Assembly: GCA_023053685.1 (NCBI GenBank)
Contig: JALIGW010000001.1
Location: 73,510,240-73,574,239 of the forward strand
Length of the DNA: 64,000 nucleotides
Origin: Diadophis punctatus similis
Lineage: Eukaryota > Chordata > Lepidosauria > Squamata > Dipsadidae
Direction of reading: 5' to 3'
Positions 24,476 through 35,800 of the stretch are shown here, in pieces; positions within the stretch are counted from its first letter, which is position 1, and each line of letters starts with the position of its first letter. Below the pieces are notes generated by a model. The model was given only the letters and a program-made list of their open reading frames with translations, made no database searches and had not been told where the DNA came from. The translations under genes were made by a program, and so were the position numbers.

Positions 24476-25208
24476 AAAAACAAACATTAAAGCCAAAGGC
24501 ACATGGGGAGGGCAGGGACGGAGACTGAAATCTCATATAAACTTCCCAATTCAACTGTATTTTGCAATTTCAACCTTCAAAGCTAGAAAAAGTTGCTTAA
24601 GATGGGCAGCCATATAAATCTTTTAAATAAGTAATTAGAATAAGAAAGATTAACATCATCAGTGATTAGCTTCCTAGGCAGCAGTTGCTTGCTGAGGTTG
24701 CCAGAGATTCTTTATGCATAAAGCTAATTTAGTAACTAGTCAGGAATAAAGGTGAGAATATCATTGAACTAATAACAAAAACAAGTCTGTAGAAGATAAG
24801 CCTCCACCAAGCTCTGCATTCACATATGTCAACTGCAAAGAAGCCACATGAAGGTTCCCTGTAGTTGCTTCAATGGCCTCCTGAGGTTTTCTGGGCATGG
24901 TTATACATGCCCAGCGATCACTTCGACCCAAGAAAACTGAGCAGCTGCAATTTTTCTGCAGCTTCAAGGAGCTGATCAGGAGAAACATGTCCTTCACAAG
25001 AAAATACCTTGCCCACCTGTCTCTAACCCACCTGTCTTTAGCTAGAAGTCCTCCAGAGGTGGGGTATCAACTCCAATAATTCCCCACTCAGCGTAAGTAC
25101 TGCTCAGAATTCTTGGAATTGAAGTCTCGGTTGGAGGAAGAGCTACCTTAAATTATCAAATACAATTTGTTCTAACAGAAAACTAATCTTGACTACCTGA
25201 GAAGTTAC
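24476..25208. other. MTR intron 8 stretch, nothing recognised
   Basis: No repeat end or coding segment identified; the ORFs at 24761-25079 lack recognisable motifs. Confidence 0.45.
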
Positions 25209-25335
25209 ATATTTATTTATTTATTTAGAAAATGTATATTACTGCCTACTCGCACATGGCAATTCAAGGTGGCTTACAAGGATATAAAAACACCATATAA
25301 AAGAAATAAAAAGAATAATAATAAAATATAGATAG
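25209..25335 (-). mobile_element. LINE/SINE 3' end fragment with ATTT tail
   Basis: A (ATTT)n run followed by attactgcctactcgcaca and tcaaggtggcttacaagg is the reverse complement of a squamate retroposon tail (GCCACCTTGA...AAATAAAT). Confidence 0.55.
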
Positions 25336-26104
25336 AATATAGAAAATGGGCATCTCCCTCACCTTACCAAGGAGCATGATTCTTTAAAACGCTGTAAGAA
25401 CAGGAGAAAACAATAATCCTCCCTGAGTCTACAGCTGTTAATGATAAAAGCACAAGCAGGGTCAAGAGATTTTAGGATGACTGAAGAAAAGATGAGAGTG
25501 AAGCTTTTCCTCACGTGAAAATAAGTAAAAATTGAATTTTCGGCTTCAGTTCTTATGAGGCGGTGATTCCCTACACCTCCAGTTCAGATTAAGCTTTAAC
25601 AATCTCTCAGCAGGCTGCTATTGCGAGAATGTACTTACTGAAGGAAGATTCAGACAGATTGCAGTTAAGACTGCTGGTGGAGTTTTTCACTTAAAAAAAG
25701 GCCTATGGCCCTATTGATACATAATAGTGCTTTGCTCACTGCAATACAAAAGGTAAGAGATGTACTTCATTGTAATACTGAATCTTCTAAAAATATTGTA
25801 GTAGCTGTTAACTTCTGAAAAAAATGTTCTGTTTAAATTCAGTCCTATCGATGGACATTCTTGTAATATTGTGTAAATTAAGCCCTCTCATTGACTTCTT
25901 ACATTTTAAAATAATCCATGGGGAGGTTTATGCAATCTTTGATTCAATTTTAGGCAGAAATTCTTCTGCTAAGAAGCAGCAATCTTTGATTCAGTCAGCA
26001 ATGAAGGTTGTATGAGCTCTGCTAAACAAGAACTCACAGCTTACTGCAAATAGCCTACTGAGAGGTTTAGCTGTAGAGTAATTATCCACAGTATAGTACC
26101 ACCT
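25336..26104. other. MTR intron 8 stretch, nothing recognised
   Basis: AT-rich sequence with no named features. Confidence 0.45.
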
Positions 26105-26440
26105 ATACAGCTAGTCTTCACTGAACTGTGTCCTGTGTTGCAACCATTGAAAGTTACCATGGTGCTGAACAAGTAACTTTACAACCAGTTGTTGCACTTA
26201 TGACCATCGTAGCACCCCATGGTCAGGTGATCAAGATTCAGGCAATTTCCAACCGACGGGCGTTTATGACTATTGCAGTGTCTTGTGGTCATGTAATTTC
26301 CATTTGTGCACTTCACAGCCTGCTTCCAACGATGGAGAAGCTGGCAGTAATAGCTCACATCATGGTCATGTGATGTCTCACTTAACAACCATGTTGCTTA
26401 GCAATGAAATTGCTAGTCCCAGATGTTGTTAAGCAAGGAT
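26105..26440. mobile_element. TA-flanked MITE family, degraded copy 3
   Basis: It shares tacagctagtcttcactgaa at the left and internal ccatggtcaggtgatcaaga and gtgatgtctcacttaacaac with the family at 37017. The right end is worn. The ORF over 26128-26373 is a by-product. Confidence 0.6.
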
Positions 26441-26657
26441 CACCTGACCAATAATCTACCTAGGACAGCTATCACAATACAAAACAATAATTAAGCACAA
26501 GGAACATTCTATTATGCACTGGATATCTGTAGCAGCCATAAGAATAGCAAGAGAAATTCAATATATCCTACGGTAGAAATTAATATTCCACAGTCGGGAA
26601 AGACACTGAAGCTGAAAAGAGATCAGATTCTAGCAAGGCAACAATCTGATGCATACT

Positions 26658-26765
26658 TTCAATAGAATAGAATAGATAATAGAATTCTTTATTGGCCAAG
26701 TGTGAAAGGACACACAAGGAATTTGTCTTTGGTGCATATGTTCTCAACCATGAACTATATATAAT
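26658..26765 (-). mobile_element. Snake1-like CR1 LINE tail, very short copy
   Basis: AATAGAATAGAATAG is followed by gaattctttattggccaagt and ggacacacaaggaatttgtc, the extreme 3' end of the family at 33087. The rest of the element is absent. Confidence 0.8.
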
Positions 26766-26943
26766 AGAAAAGGTAATGGTTTTTCAACAGTGTTCATAGA
26801 CCTCAGACTTAAACAGTACTGAGAAATCTCAAACATGAAATTGTACCCAGAGGGATGTAAGAGTGTTTCTGAGCTAGAAGAGTTTTGCAAGTAAAAATGA
26901 GGGAACAGATTAAAAGCAAGAACAGGCTCTTAACTGGCTAGAG

Positions 26944-27490
26944 CCATGGTGGCGAACCTATGGCACGCGTGCCACAGGTGGCATGCGGAGCCATAGCTGC
27001 CGGCACGCGAGGGTTGCCCACCGGCAAACCGGAAGTGCGGAAAAACGCACTTCCGGTTTGCCGGTGAGCTGTTTTTTGCACTCCGGAGGGTTCAGGGAAG
27101 CTCCCTGAAGCTCCGGAATGCAAAAAACTACAAAACGGACAAACCGGAAGTGCACTTTTCCGCACTTCCGGTTTGTCCGTTTTGTAGGTTTTTGCATTCC
27201 GGGGCTTCAGGGAGCTTCCCTGAACCCTCCGGAGTGCAAAAAACAGCTCACCGGCAAACCGGAAGTGCGTTTTTCCGCACTTCCGGTTTGCCCGTTTCGT
27301 CGTCCCAGGCTCCGGTAAGGCCTTTGCGCGGGGGTGGGGGTGTGTGCGCATGCGCAGGGGGCAGCATGGTGGTGGTGTTGTGCGCATGTGGGGGGGGAGG
27401 GAATGGGTGTGGGCATGTGAGTGTGTGCGAGCGCGTGCGAGGCCCCCCCCCCTTTTTGGCACGCGAGCCTAAAAAGGTTCGCCACCACTG
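26944..27490. mobile_element. Non-autonomous hAT, family B copy 1, with a long internal hairpin
   Basis: Ends CCATGGTGGCGAACC and GGTTCGCCACCACTG with exact GGCTAGAG duplications (26936-26943 and 27491-27498). From about 27020 to 27290 the sequence is a nested inverted repeat: arms of roughly 125 bp made of CCGGCAAACCGGAAGTGC, CTCCGGAGGGTTCAGGGA and ACAAAACGGACAAACCGG, centred near 27150. All ORFs across it on both strands are mirror images of one another because of this symmetry. Confidence 0.93.
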
Positions 27491-27498
27491 GGCTAGAG

Positions 27499-28964
27499 GA
27501 AATATTGTGAAGTTGTTTCTTCTTGCAAAGGATGCCACCCAGCTGTTACAAAGTAATAGTTAGAAAGCTGTCCAAATCTCTTCAACTTGTTGTATTCACT
27601 CTTTCTCATTCAGAATCTATAAACACAACTATATTCAAATCTGCAGAAAAATTGGATGTTTAGCTTTGTACCATGCAAATGTTGCACAATCTCCTGCTGC
27701 TCACTTGAGCATTTCTTGAAACATGCTATTTGACCAGAAATAGCCTCCATTTTTGCATGCAGCTGTATTATGTATCCTTCAATATATGCATAGATTCCAC
27801 ATTTTTTTCTATATGATCCATATCGCTAACGTTTTTAAAACAAACTGGAGTAATTACAAAATTGGCTGACACCAATTGTATAAAAGATCAATGATCTCTG
27901 CACTGCTGCACAAAGGCATGTAATAATAGAATCGAAAATATAGCAAGGGTATATATAGCTGCAAGTCATTCAAATAGTATAGTTAGATATGTATCTTACC
28001 CATTATTCAACAAGACCTGCATCCAGGATAAGTAGGGCCGAAGATGCCTCCCTTATCAATCCATAAATAAATTATTTCCATTTAATTCTGTTAAGTCATG
28101 TCTGATTTATAAGCTTTTTACACTTTTTAACTCGCCAATCAGAGCTCCCTTTTCGCTTTAGGTTCTTTGCCCCATTACAGCATTCCATCTATCTTCCTAC
28201 CAGCCTCATTTGTTGACCTCCCTTTACAGATTTTCTATTCCTCCTTGCTTTCTCCTTTCTGATCCATCATTTCCCCCAAGACACAAAAGCAGAGAGGAAG
28301 AACAGACTTCAGCCTGTAACTGCTGCACTGCATCTGTGTAATGAGATGAATTAACTGCAGTAGAGCTTCACGTCAAGCATTTCCAAACTTTACCAGATGT
28401 GACAAATTTTGTCAACCAGGGACAAAGCAAGCAGCTGTTCTAATTTCTTCAGCTGATAAACCTGAAGTACTCATCTGCTTGGCAGTATTTATTAACTGTT
28501 TTCAAGCTGTGGGCATAGACTGAGGGAGGAAAACTGCAGGTCTGTTTGGAATCATATCCAATGCACAAACTATAGGGGACAAGGAAGAAAATCACCAAGC
28601 AAATCAAGATTACACAAGTAGATAGAAAGTTGGTATATTGACCCTGAGCACTTACATATAAGACAACTCAAGGAATATGTGTGCGTGTGCCAATCCCTTT
28701 TCAGCAGTCAAGAAACCATACTAAGAGGGAGGCCTGACAAGATTTGATTTCTCCAGATATCTGCATTTTCCTATGGAGAAATGCATCCTTTGAAATTAAT
28801 GATTTCTCTGAAAAAAGCCAGTGATGTTAGACTGTGGGTAATCTGAGCAACAGCAGCACTCTGCAAGCTCCTCCTTGTGGAATCTCTTTTAGCAAAATGG
28901 TTATAGAATCTATTGCTGCTGCAATGCTTATTGTAAAGCACATCCAGGGTGTCTGTTTGCTCAC
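27499..28964. other. MTR intron 8, right part, nothing recognised
   Basis: About 1.5 kb of intronic DNA with no feature I can support. The minus-strand ORF at 28771-29088 overlaps exon 8 in another frame. Confidence 0.5.
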
Positions 28965-29059
28965 CAAAGTGGCTGGCTGTGAGATATGCTGATGACAAAC
29001 GCTTCCCCAGTCTGCCCAGAGAGAGTACGGCCACTTTTATCGACAATGGTTCCTGATAC
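28965..29059 (-). CDS. MTR: MTR exon 8 (residues 230-260)
   Basis: A 95-bp exon, phase 0 in and phase 2 out, acceptor gtcaatag and donor CTTTG/gtgagc. It encodes [20 protein letters not shown] and [12 protein letters not shown] chose the acceptor at 29061-29060 over the AG seven bases further in because only it keeps the frame and gives FVSGTIVD, as in the family. Confidence 0.95.
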
Positions 29060-30754
29060 CTATTGACCACAAGTAGGGAGAAAGGCAAAGAACGATGTTA
29101 AAACCAGTGCAATAATAGTTAAACTGAAATTAACTTTAATGCTTCTGTGGAAAACATCTGACTTGCCACAAAATTGGAAGTGAGTAGCTTTTTTCCCCCC
29201 TATCCCATCTTTCTTCAAATCCCTTCTTTATGCATTTGGGGACCACAATATCCAGATCCCTTCTGTGCACTGGGGGACTACAATACCCACAAACCCCAGC
29301 CACCCCTGGGCTGAAGCTTCAGTTCACCTTAATGGGAACTGCGTGTAGAGGGCCGCTCGATCCAAAAAGCACATCGGGATAAATTTTTTATCTGCATTCA
29401 ATACTCAAAACTGAGACGAATTTTAATGATTTTGCTCAAATCCATTTTCTATAGCAGTATGAGAATATGTCCTTCTCCTCATCTATCTTTTATTCTGCCT
29501 TATGAAGCTTGACATTTCTTCCGAACATTGCAAGCCTTTTTTAATTAGGGTTATATTTCTAATCTGGTATACAGTGTATATGTTCACATTACACACACAA
29601 AAAAAACAACCATGAAAACCACTTAAGGTCTCTATGGAAACAATAGGAGAACCAAAAGTAGCAGCAATATCAGTTCAACAGACTATCCTCTGAATTATTG
29701 TACATATCAAGTTCTTCTCCATTAAGGCTACCTGTTGTGCCCTAAAAATACCACAAGCTTATAAAAGTAAAATGATTGGTTTTTCTTTGCTATCCTTGTG
29801 CAACAAATGCCCTCATGTCAGCAAAATAATTTGGGGGGGGATCAAGTGCCAAGAGCCTGTGGAGAATATGTGTGTTAAATATGTATCCCCCCTTTAATCA
29901 ATGACAGATGTTCCTTAATGGAATTATCATCTCCCAGCTTCAGGTCACAAAGTGCAGAGGACAACCCTCTCCAACAGCACATTGGTCAATCAAGGACAGA
30001 TGGGATGCAACTATCTCATCAAAACATCCAACTACCCACTCTTATACAGGGCAGACTGGCTGCTCTAGGCAGGAGAAGGAGGTGTTGCCTGCTATCTGTA
30101 TGGAGCAGTGGGGAACAGGAAGCTATCAATAAGATTTAGGAAGCTTTCAGCTGCTATTGAAGTTCCCAGCTGGACCTCAGCACATTTAAAACAGCGAACA
30201 TAAAGGCAGCAGCTGGGGAGAAGAGGGGCATTCCAAGACTCAGCAGCAACTACCCTCTCTGAGGTAAGAGCACAGAACTGCACACTGAGCAATATTATTA
30301 TTTATTTGTATTTTTACTGTGTAGAGACTCTGGGCAGGAATTAAAATATTTTTGAACATGTGAAACAGACAAAATATGCCACATATTACAGTTGCTGAGC
30401 CCACAATTCAGCTTTATTGGCTAATGAAGCCATAACTTAGTGTGAAAATTATTCGGATTCAAGGCTGGCATATTCCAAGGGAAGATAATTAGGAGGCCAG
30501 ACAAGATTCTTATAATTTGGCACACTGGTAATATTATTGAGGGGACATTTTCCGACTGCTGTGTATGGCAGGTCATTCATTTATTATCATTTAATCTGAT
30601 TATAAAGCACATATTGGAAAGAGCAAGCTAACACACAATATGTGAGGTTTCCAAAACACAGTGTTCTTGATTATATGAACTCCTGTAGAAAAAAGAGAAT
30701 GTACTCTTTTTCAGAAGAACTGGATAATTTTAAGTTTAATTAGAATATACTCAC
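29060..30754. other. MTR intron 7, nothing recognised
   Basis: About 1.7 kb. No repeat end with a duplication was found. Plus-strand ORFs at 29908-30139 are unconserved by eye. Confidence 0.5.
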
Positions 30755-30814
30755 AAACAAGGGTCTCGGTTCATATTCTTCTTCAAATAACTTTTGGAGA
30801 GCAAAGAGAGCTGC
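30755..30814 (-). CDS. MTR: MTR exon 7 (residues 210-229)
   Basis: A 60-bp phase 0/0 exon with acceptor attggacag and donor TTT/gtgagt. It encodes AALFALQKLFEEEYEPRPLF. It links the TANAK end of exon 6 to the VSGTIVD start of exon 8, as in other animal MTR proteins. Confidence 0.95.
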
Positions 30815-31605
30815 CTGTCCAATGAAAATATCACAGTAAATTAATTTCTTTTACTCTAGGAACTTCTCATTTCATAGATATGGAAGAAAAAGGGGAACAA
30901 TTACTACTAATGGAAGTGTACAGCTCAACCCTGCTCCAAAACATGCATACGGACAGTCAAGAAAAGTATGCAAACCACAGTGGAGCCTGCTAGACATTTC
31001 TAACCACAAGAAACACGCTGACCTGTGTCTTCTATTGCAGGATTTATTACAAAATAGACCGTGAGAGTCCAGACAGAAACTGAATCAGGTCAGATGCCTT
31101 ACTAAGACCTCAACTCAACTTGAGCACAGAGCAGAGAACGCGTTGGTACACATAAAATTTTTTGCAATATATCTCAAACTTTATTTTAATCCCAAATTAA
31201 AGCTTCAGTCAGGCTGGAGTATGAACTTCACAGAGATCTTCAAGGCTCAGAGAGAGAGAAGTCAAGGAACGTCCCATGTTATAAACTTTTATCTCTTATG
31301 CAAACTAGGCTAAAGATTGAGGTTTGGCTCTATTTGCTTCACTATACTGTCTTGACTTTGTACAAGAATTTCAGAAAACAGATAAAGATAATTGGGTCCC
31401 TTTTTCTGGTTCCATTTCTAAGACTTCTCTTTAGTTAAGGGAAAAGGACATTTTTAAAAATCTCATGACAGAGATTTCCAAATCTGAATTGCCAACACCA
31501 TAAACCACAGGATAGCAGTACTCAAACCTTCAGCTGCCCTTAAAGGGGAAGCCAACCTCTCATTTTACAATAAATAAAAGGATATCTGCCAGCACAGCCT
31601 GATTA
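30815..31605. other. MTR intron 6, left part, nothing recognised
   Basis: Intronic DNA without features I can name. Confidence 0.5.
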
Positions 31606-31613
31606 GTATATGC

Positions 31614-32036
31614 CAGTGATGGCGAACCTATGGCACACACAGGTGGCACGCGGAGCCATATCTGCCGGCATGCGAGCTGTTGCCCTAGCTCAGCTCCAGC
31701 GTGCATGTGCACTCCGGCCAGCTGATTTTTGGCTCGCATGGAGGCTCTGGAAGGGCGTTTTTGGCTTCCGGAGGGCCTCCAGAGGGTGGGTGAGGGCGTT
31801 TTCACCCTCCCAAGCTCCAGGGAAGCCTCTGGAGCCTGGGGAGGGTGAAAAACGGGCCTTCCCAGAAGTTGGGAAATGGTCTGTTTCCAGCCTCCAGAGG
31901 GCCTCCGGGGGGGCGGGAGAGACCATTTTCGCCCTCCCCAGGGATTGAATTATAAGTGTGGGCACTCGCGCATGCGCGATAGTGCACGCACGCACGCGCT
32001 TTCGGCACCCAAGGAAAAAAAGGTTCGCCATCACTG
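31614..32036 (+). mobile_element. Non-autonomous hAT, family A copy 3
   Basis: CAGTGATGGCGAACC and GGTTCGCCATCACTG ends with exact GTATATGC duplications (31606-31613 and 32037-32044), 85 bp from exon 6. Same orientation as the copy at 7005. The interior contains CTCCGGAGGGCC-like repeats and a GCGCATGCGCGAT segment near the right end. Confidence 0.92.
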
Positions 32037-32120
32037 GTATATGCAATGACTTCCTTTTCACACATTATTGGGAATGGGCATTATCATTATGAACTTCCAA
32101 GATTCTACTTAAAACCTCAC

Positions 32121-32227
32121 CTTGGCATTGGCTGTATCAAATATGGTTTCCACCAGCATGATATCTGCTCCACCATCTAAAAGACCTTTGGCTTGTTCAG
32201 TGTAGGCATCTACCAATTCATCAAAAG
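32121..32227 (-). CDS. MTR: MTR exon 6 (residues 174-209)
   Basis: A 107-bp exon, phase 1 in and phase 0 out, acceptor gtgttttag and donor AAG/gtgagg. It reads [20 protein letters not shown] and [15 protein letters not shown]. The DI.L.ETIFDT.NAK segment is a conserved strand and loop of the homocysteine-methyltransferase barrel. Confidence 0.97.
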
Positions 32228-32568
32228 CTAAAACACAGCAACAAATAGTTACAACAATGAAAAATGTACTTTCCAGTTTCAGCTTCAAATTAAAACTGCA
32301 TTGTAGTTCCTTAATGTTTGAGGTAATATATGAGATTGCTAGCATCAGATGGGCTATCAGATATTATTAAGCATTTGCTTGACTACTTAAAAAATACCTG
32401 AGGCCTCTTTTAATGTGTCATTAATTATGAACTTATTAACTGTAGCCAAACATGAAATAAAATTCAAAGCGAGAACTGTTGAATGTTTTGAGTCAATATG
32501 GCAGAATTGCAATTAGAATTAAATTAATAATCATTTTCAGTTTTAAGATTATCAATGGAAATACTTAC
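32228..32568. other. MTR intron 5, nothing recognised
   Basis: 341 bp of AT-rich intron. Confidence 0.6.
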
Positions 32569-32661
32569 TAACATTCCGATAATCAGGACTTTCCACTGAT
32601 GGGGAAATAGAAAGGGTCTTGTTTGTGGGGCCCATTGCCCCAGCAACGTATCTTTTACTTC
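32569..32661 (-). CDS. MTR: MTR exon 5 (residues 143-173)
   Basis: A 93-bp phase 1/1 exon. The acceptor is ttttttaag (AAG-type) and the donor TTA/gtaagt. It reads [20 protein letters not shown] and [21 protein letters not shown] is a strong homocysteine-domain signature. A second AG three bases further in does not give a valid frame with exon 4. Confidence 0.95.
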
Positions 32662-33086
32662 CTTAAAAAAGGAGAAAAGCACAAGGATAATATTTAAATG
32701 ACAAGCTTTCGATTGTAAGACAAAGAAATGCAAAGTAATAGACTATATCTGATCTTACGGTCTTCATTTGTATGTAGTAATGAAAAAACATGACTGTCTT
32801 CCAGAGATTAGATGATCCATTCTGCCAAAAAGTGTCTTGCTAGAGAGACCGTTTTTGAGGGCAAAGGTCTGCTTCTACTGATCTTCATACACTAATTGAT
32901 CACAATGGCCATTGTTTTAGGTTATAAATGAACAAAATCCTGAAGTGAACACCAAAGATAGGTATGGGCAAACTGTGACCCCAGAATTACAAACGTCCCC
33001 TGAATTTTCTTTTAGCTCTTAAAATGGTACTGCCAAATTTTTGATTTCCTACCGTATTTGCAACAGGAAGCCTATGAAAAGAATAG
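32662..33086. other. MTR intron 4, right part of exon 5, nothing recognised
   Basis: No feature recognised. Confidence 0.5.
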
Positions 33087-33840
33087 AACAGAATAGAATA
33101 GAATTCTTTATTGGCCAAGTGTGATTGGACACACAAGGAATTTGTCTTTGGTGCATATGCTCTCAGTGTACATAAAAGAAAAGATACATTTGTCACGAAT
33201 CATGAGGTACAACACTTAATGATTGTCATAGGGTACAAATAAGCAATCAGGAAACAATCAATATTGATATAAATTGTAAGGATACAAGCAACAAGTTACA
33301 GTCATACAGTCATAAGTGGGAGGAGATGGGTGATAGGAATGATGAGAAGACTAATAGTAATAGTAAGGCAGCCTTAGTGAATAGTTAGACAGTGGTGAGG
33401 GAATTATTTGTTTAGCAGTGATGGCGTTCGAGAAAAAACTCTTCTTGTATCTAGTTGTCTTGGTGTGCAGTGCTCTATAGCAGTGGTCCCCAACCCCCAG
33501 TCCGCAGCCCGGTACCGGGCCGCAGAACAAATGGTACCGGGCCGCCCTGCTACTGCGTCTTATGTGCAGCGGCGGCGGCGGGTCCTGCGACTTTTGCGAG
33601 TCCTGCGAGTCCCGATAATAAGCGCAGGGACGGGACTCCTGCGTCTGCCGACGTGCCCCGGCCCAGCTGATCAGCGTGGGGGCGGGGCTTCTGTGCGCGG
33701 CTCATCAGTACTGAAAACGCCGCAAACCCCCCCCCCAGTGGGCTGCGGAAAAATTATCAAACGTTGACCGGTCCACGGCAATAAAAAGGTTGGGGACCAC
33801 TGCTCTATAGCATCGTTTTGAGGGTAGGAGTTGATTTTAA
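33087..33840 (-). mobile_element. Snake1-like CR1 LINE 3' end with AATAG tail, split by a hAT
   Basis: A perfect AATAG run starts the copy, followed by gaattctttattggccaagt, the 3' UTR, and from about 33410 the ORF2 C-terminus (ALHTKTTRYKKSFF on the minus strand). The hAT at 33481-33802 splits the coding part, which resumes at 33803. This is the best-preserved tail of the family in the window. Confidence 0.8.
33481..33802. mobile_element. Non-autonomous hAT (CAGTGGTCCCCAACC family)
   Basis: CAGTGGTCCCCAACC and GGTTGGGGACCACTG ends, with exact CTCTATAG duplications (33473-33480 and 33803-33810) inside the LINE. The interior has GGTACCGGGCCGC and a GC-rich centre. No transposase. Confidence 0.93.
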
Positions 33841-34089
33841 GAAGAAAAGCCCAAATGTCACCATTTTAAGAAGAAAAGCCCAAATGAAAAACCATGACTG
33901 CCTTCCACGAAAAACATAAAAAAAATGTTGACTTCACACTTAAACATGGAGATCCTTTTTACTTTGTGTTAAGACTTCACCTATTCCGATATTGTTCCAA
34001 TTCCAAATTACTAAGGGTGGTTTTGGCCAAAGTCAATATTTCTGGTATTGTTTTCTCTCACAGCAGCAATGTTTCTCTATGCTCTATAC

Positions 34090-34628
34090 CCGTGGTGGCG
34101 AACCTATGGCACGCGTGCCAGAGGTGGCACGCGGAGCCATAGAAGCCAGCACGTGAGGGTTGCCCACCGGCAAACCGGAAGTGCAAAAAACCGCACTTCC
34201 GGTTTGCCGGTGTGCTGTTTTTTGCACTCCGGAGGGTTCAGGGAAGCTCCCTGAAGCTCCGGAATGCAAAAAACTACAAAACGGACAAACCGGAAGTGCA
34301 CTTTTCCGCACTTCCGGTTTGTCCGTTTTGTAGTTTTTTGCATTCCGGAGCTTCAGGGAGCTTCCCTGAACCTTCCGGAGTGCAAAAAACAGCATACCGG
34401 CAAACCGGAAGTGCGTTTTTTCGCACTTCCAGTTTGCCGGTTCCATCGTCCCAGGCTCCGGTAAGCCTTTGTGTGGGGGTGGGGGTGTGTGCGCATGCGC
34501 AGGGGGCAGCATGGTTGTGTGTTGTGTGCATGCGTGGGGGGGAGGGAATGGGTGTGGGCATGCGAGCGCGCGCCAGCGCGCCCCCCCCCCTTTTTGGCAC
34601 GCAAGCCGAAAAAGGTTCGCCACCACTG
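34090..34628. mobile_element. Non-autonomous hAT, family B copy 2, with a long internal hairpin
   Basis: Ends CCGTGGTGGCGAACC and GGTTCGCCACCACTG; flanks CTCTATAC (34082-34089) and TTCTATAC (34629-34636), one mismatch. The internal foldback spans about 34165-34440, with the same CCGGAAGTGC modules as the copy at 26944. GCGCATGCGCAGGGGGC lies to the right of the hairpin. Confidence 0.92.
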
Positions 34629-34636
34629 TTCTATAC

Positions 34637-34848
34637 CATGGTTCCCCAACCCCCGGGTAGTGGCCCATTTGGAATCAGACCACGCAAGCAACAAGCGAGC
34701 ATATGTGCAGTTCCATTTGTGTGAGCGATGGGCACTTGGGCTCAGGCACAAAGCTCCATTTGCACAAGCAGTAGATGCTCACTCTCACACAAAACCATCC
34801 CCTCTCCCCCCCACTGGGCAGCCAAGATAGAAAGGCTGGAGACCGCTG
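34637..34848. mobile_element. Non-autonomous hAT abutting the previous copy
   Basis: It runs from CATGGTTCCCCAACC to a degraded GGCTGGAGACCGCTG. It is flanked by TTCTATAC (34629-34636, shared with the left neighbour) and CTCTATAC (34849-34856). Its ends resemble the family at 33481. Confidence 0.8.
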
Positions 34849-34989
34849 CTCTATACTTATAGCAAGTATGTGGGGGTTTAAATGGGGAAGAACAGACTTC
34901 GGGTTAATCTAGCAAGAGACAGTGGCTTTAGATTTTATGGCCGCCTGGATCTGATGATTTTCCATCTCTAGCACTAGGTAGGGTTGCAT

Positions 34990-35290
34990 AGAATCAATAA
35001 ACAATTGGGAAGTTCTCCTAGACTCACGGCTCCTATTTGAAGAGCAGATAGCACCATGACCTTTGCACAGCTTTGTGTTGTGCAGAATTACACATGATGC
35101 TTTGGTCATCTTCCGAGTAGATTACTGCAACGCTCTCTACATGGAGCTGGCCTTAAAGAGCTTCAATTGGTCCAGAATACAGCAGCCTTCTTATGATCAT
35201 ATTACATCTTCTCCACAAACTCCACATTTATTATTTCACACAATACTAAAAGCCATCAGAACTTGGGACCTTAAAAAATTCAGCTTGGCA
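34990..35290 (+). mobile_element. CR1/L2-like LINE ORF2 scrap
   Basis: The plus strand reads VIFRVDYCNALYMELALKSF followed by NWSRIQQPSYDHIT, matching the RVDYCNALY.GLP motif of CR1/L2 ORF2. Upstream frames are broken. Confidence 0.6.
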
Positions 35291-35570
35291 TAAAAATAAT
35301 AAAGAAAGGCAGACTCAAAATATCAAGAACTGCTTAAAATGGGTATTGGTAAAAATACAAAAATCAAAAAGTGCTGCTAAAATTCAGGTAATTATACCTC
35401 AAAATTCCAGGTGGACAGCAAATTAGGTAACAGTGCTCTAATGACTGTTATGTGCTTTTCACAATTCATTGGAGGAAAATTGTAATGTGATTTAAACCAC
35501 AGCCAAAACCACATTGGCAAGCCTAGATAGCTCATGATGCAAATGCATATCAGTGTGTCAAGTTACTCAC

Positions 35571-35640
35571 CCGTCTCTGCAGTAACGTCATCTGCTGCTT
35601 TTCGAGCTATCTGGGCTGATGTTTTATTTAACTGATAAGC
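35571..35640 (-). CDS. MTR: MTR exon 4 (residues 120-142)
   Basis: A 70-bp exon, phase 0 in and phase 1 out, acceptor tgttattag and donor ACGG/gtgagt. It encodes AYQLNKTSAQIARKAADDVT and AETG. The ARKAA..V segment matches the helix before VAGA.GPT. Confidence 0.95.
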
Positions 35641-35800
35641 CTAATAACAGATTGGGAGGTAAATGGTAGATACAAAAAAAAAGCAATAATCTTCATTTGC
35701 ATTGCATTGAACCCTCCATTATACTTCTGCAGTCAAAAGATCTTATGTAGAGGCTCCTAATGCTATCGCCTATCTTTAACAGTCTTCAGATTGTCTAGAA

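Noticed and set aside
26938..27563. Long ORFs with KRTNRKCGK and FCIPELQGASLNPPECKK on both strands, also at 34084-34830
   Set aside because: The same peptides appear on both strands because of the hAT internal inverted repeat; not protein genes.
29180..29350. Palindrome-like GGGGACTACAATACCCAC region
   Set aside because: Could be a worn MITE, but no terminal repeats or duplication could be defined.
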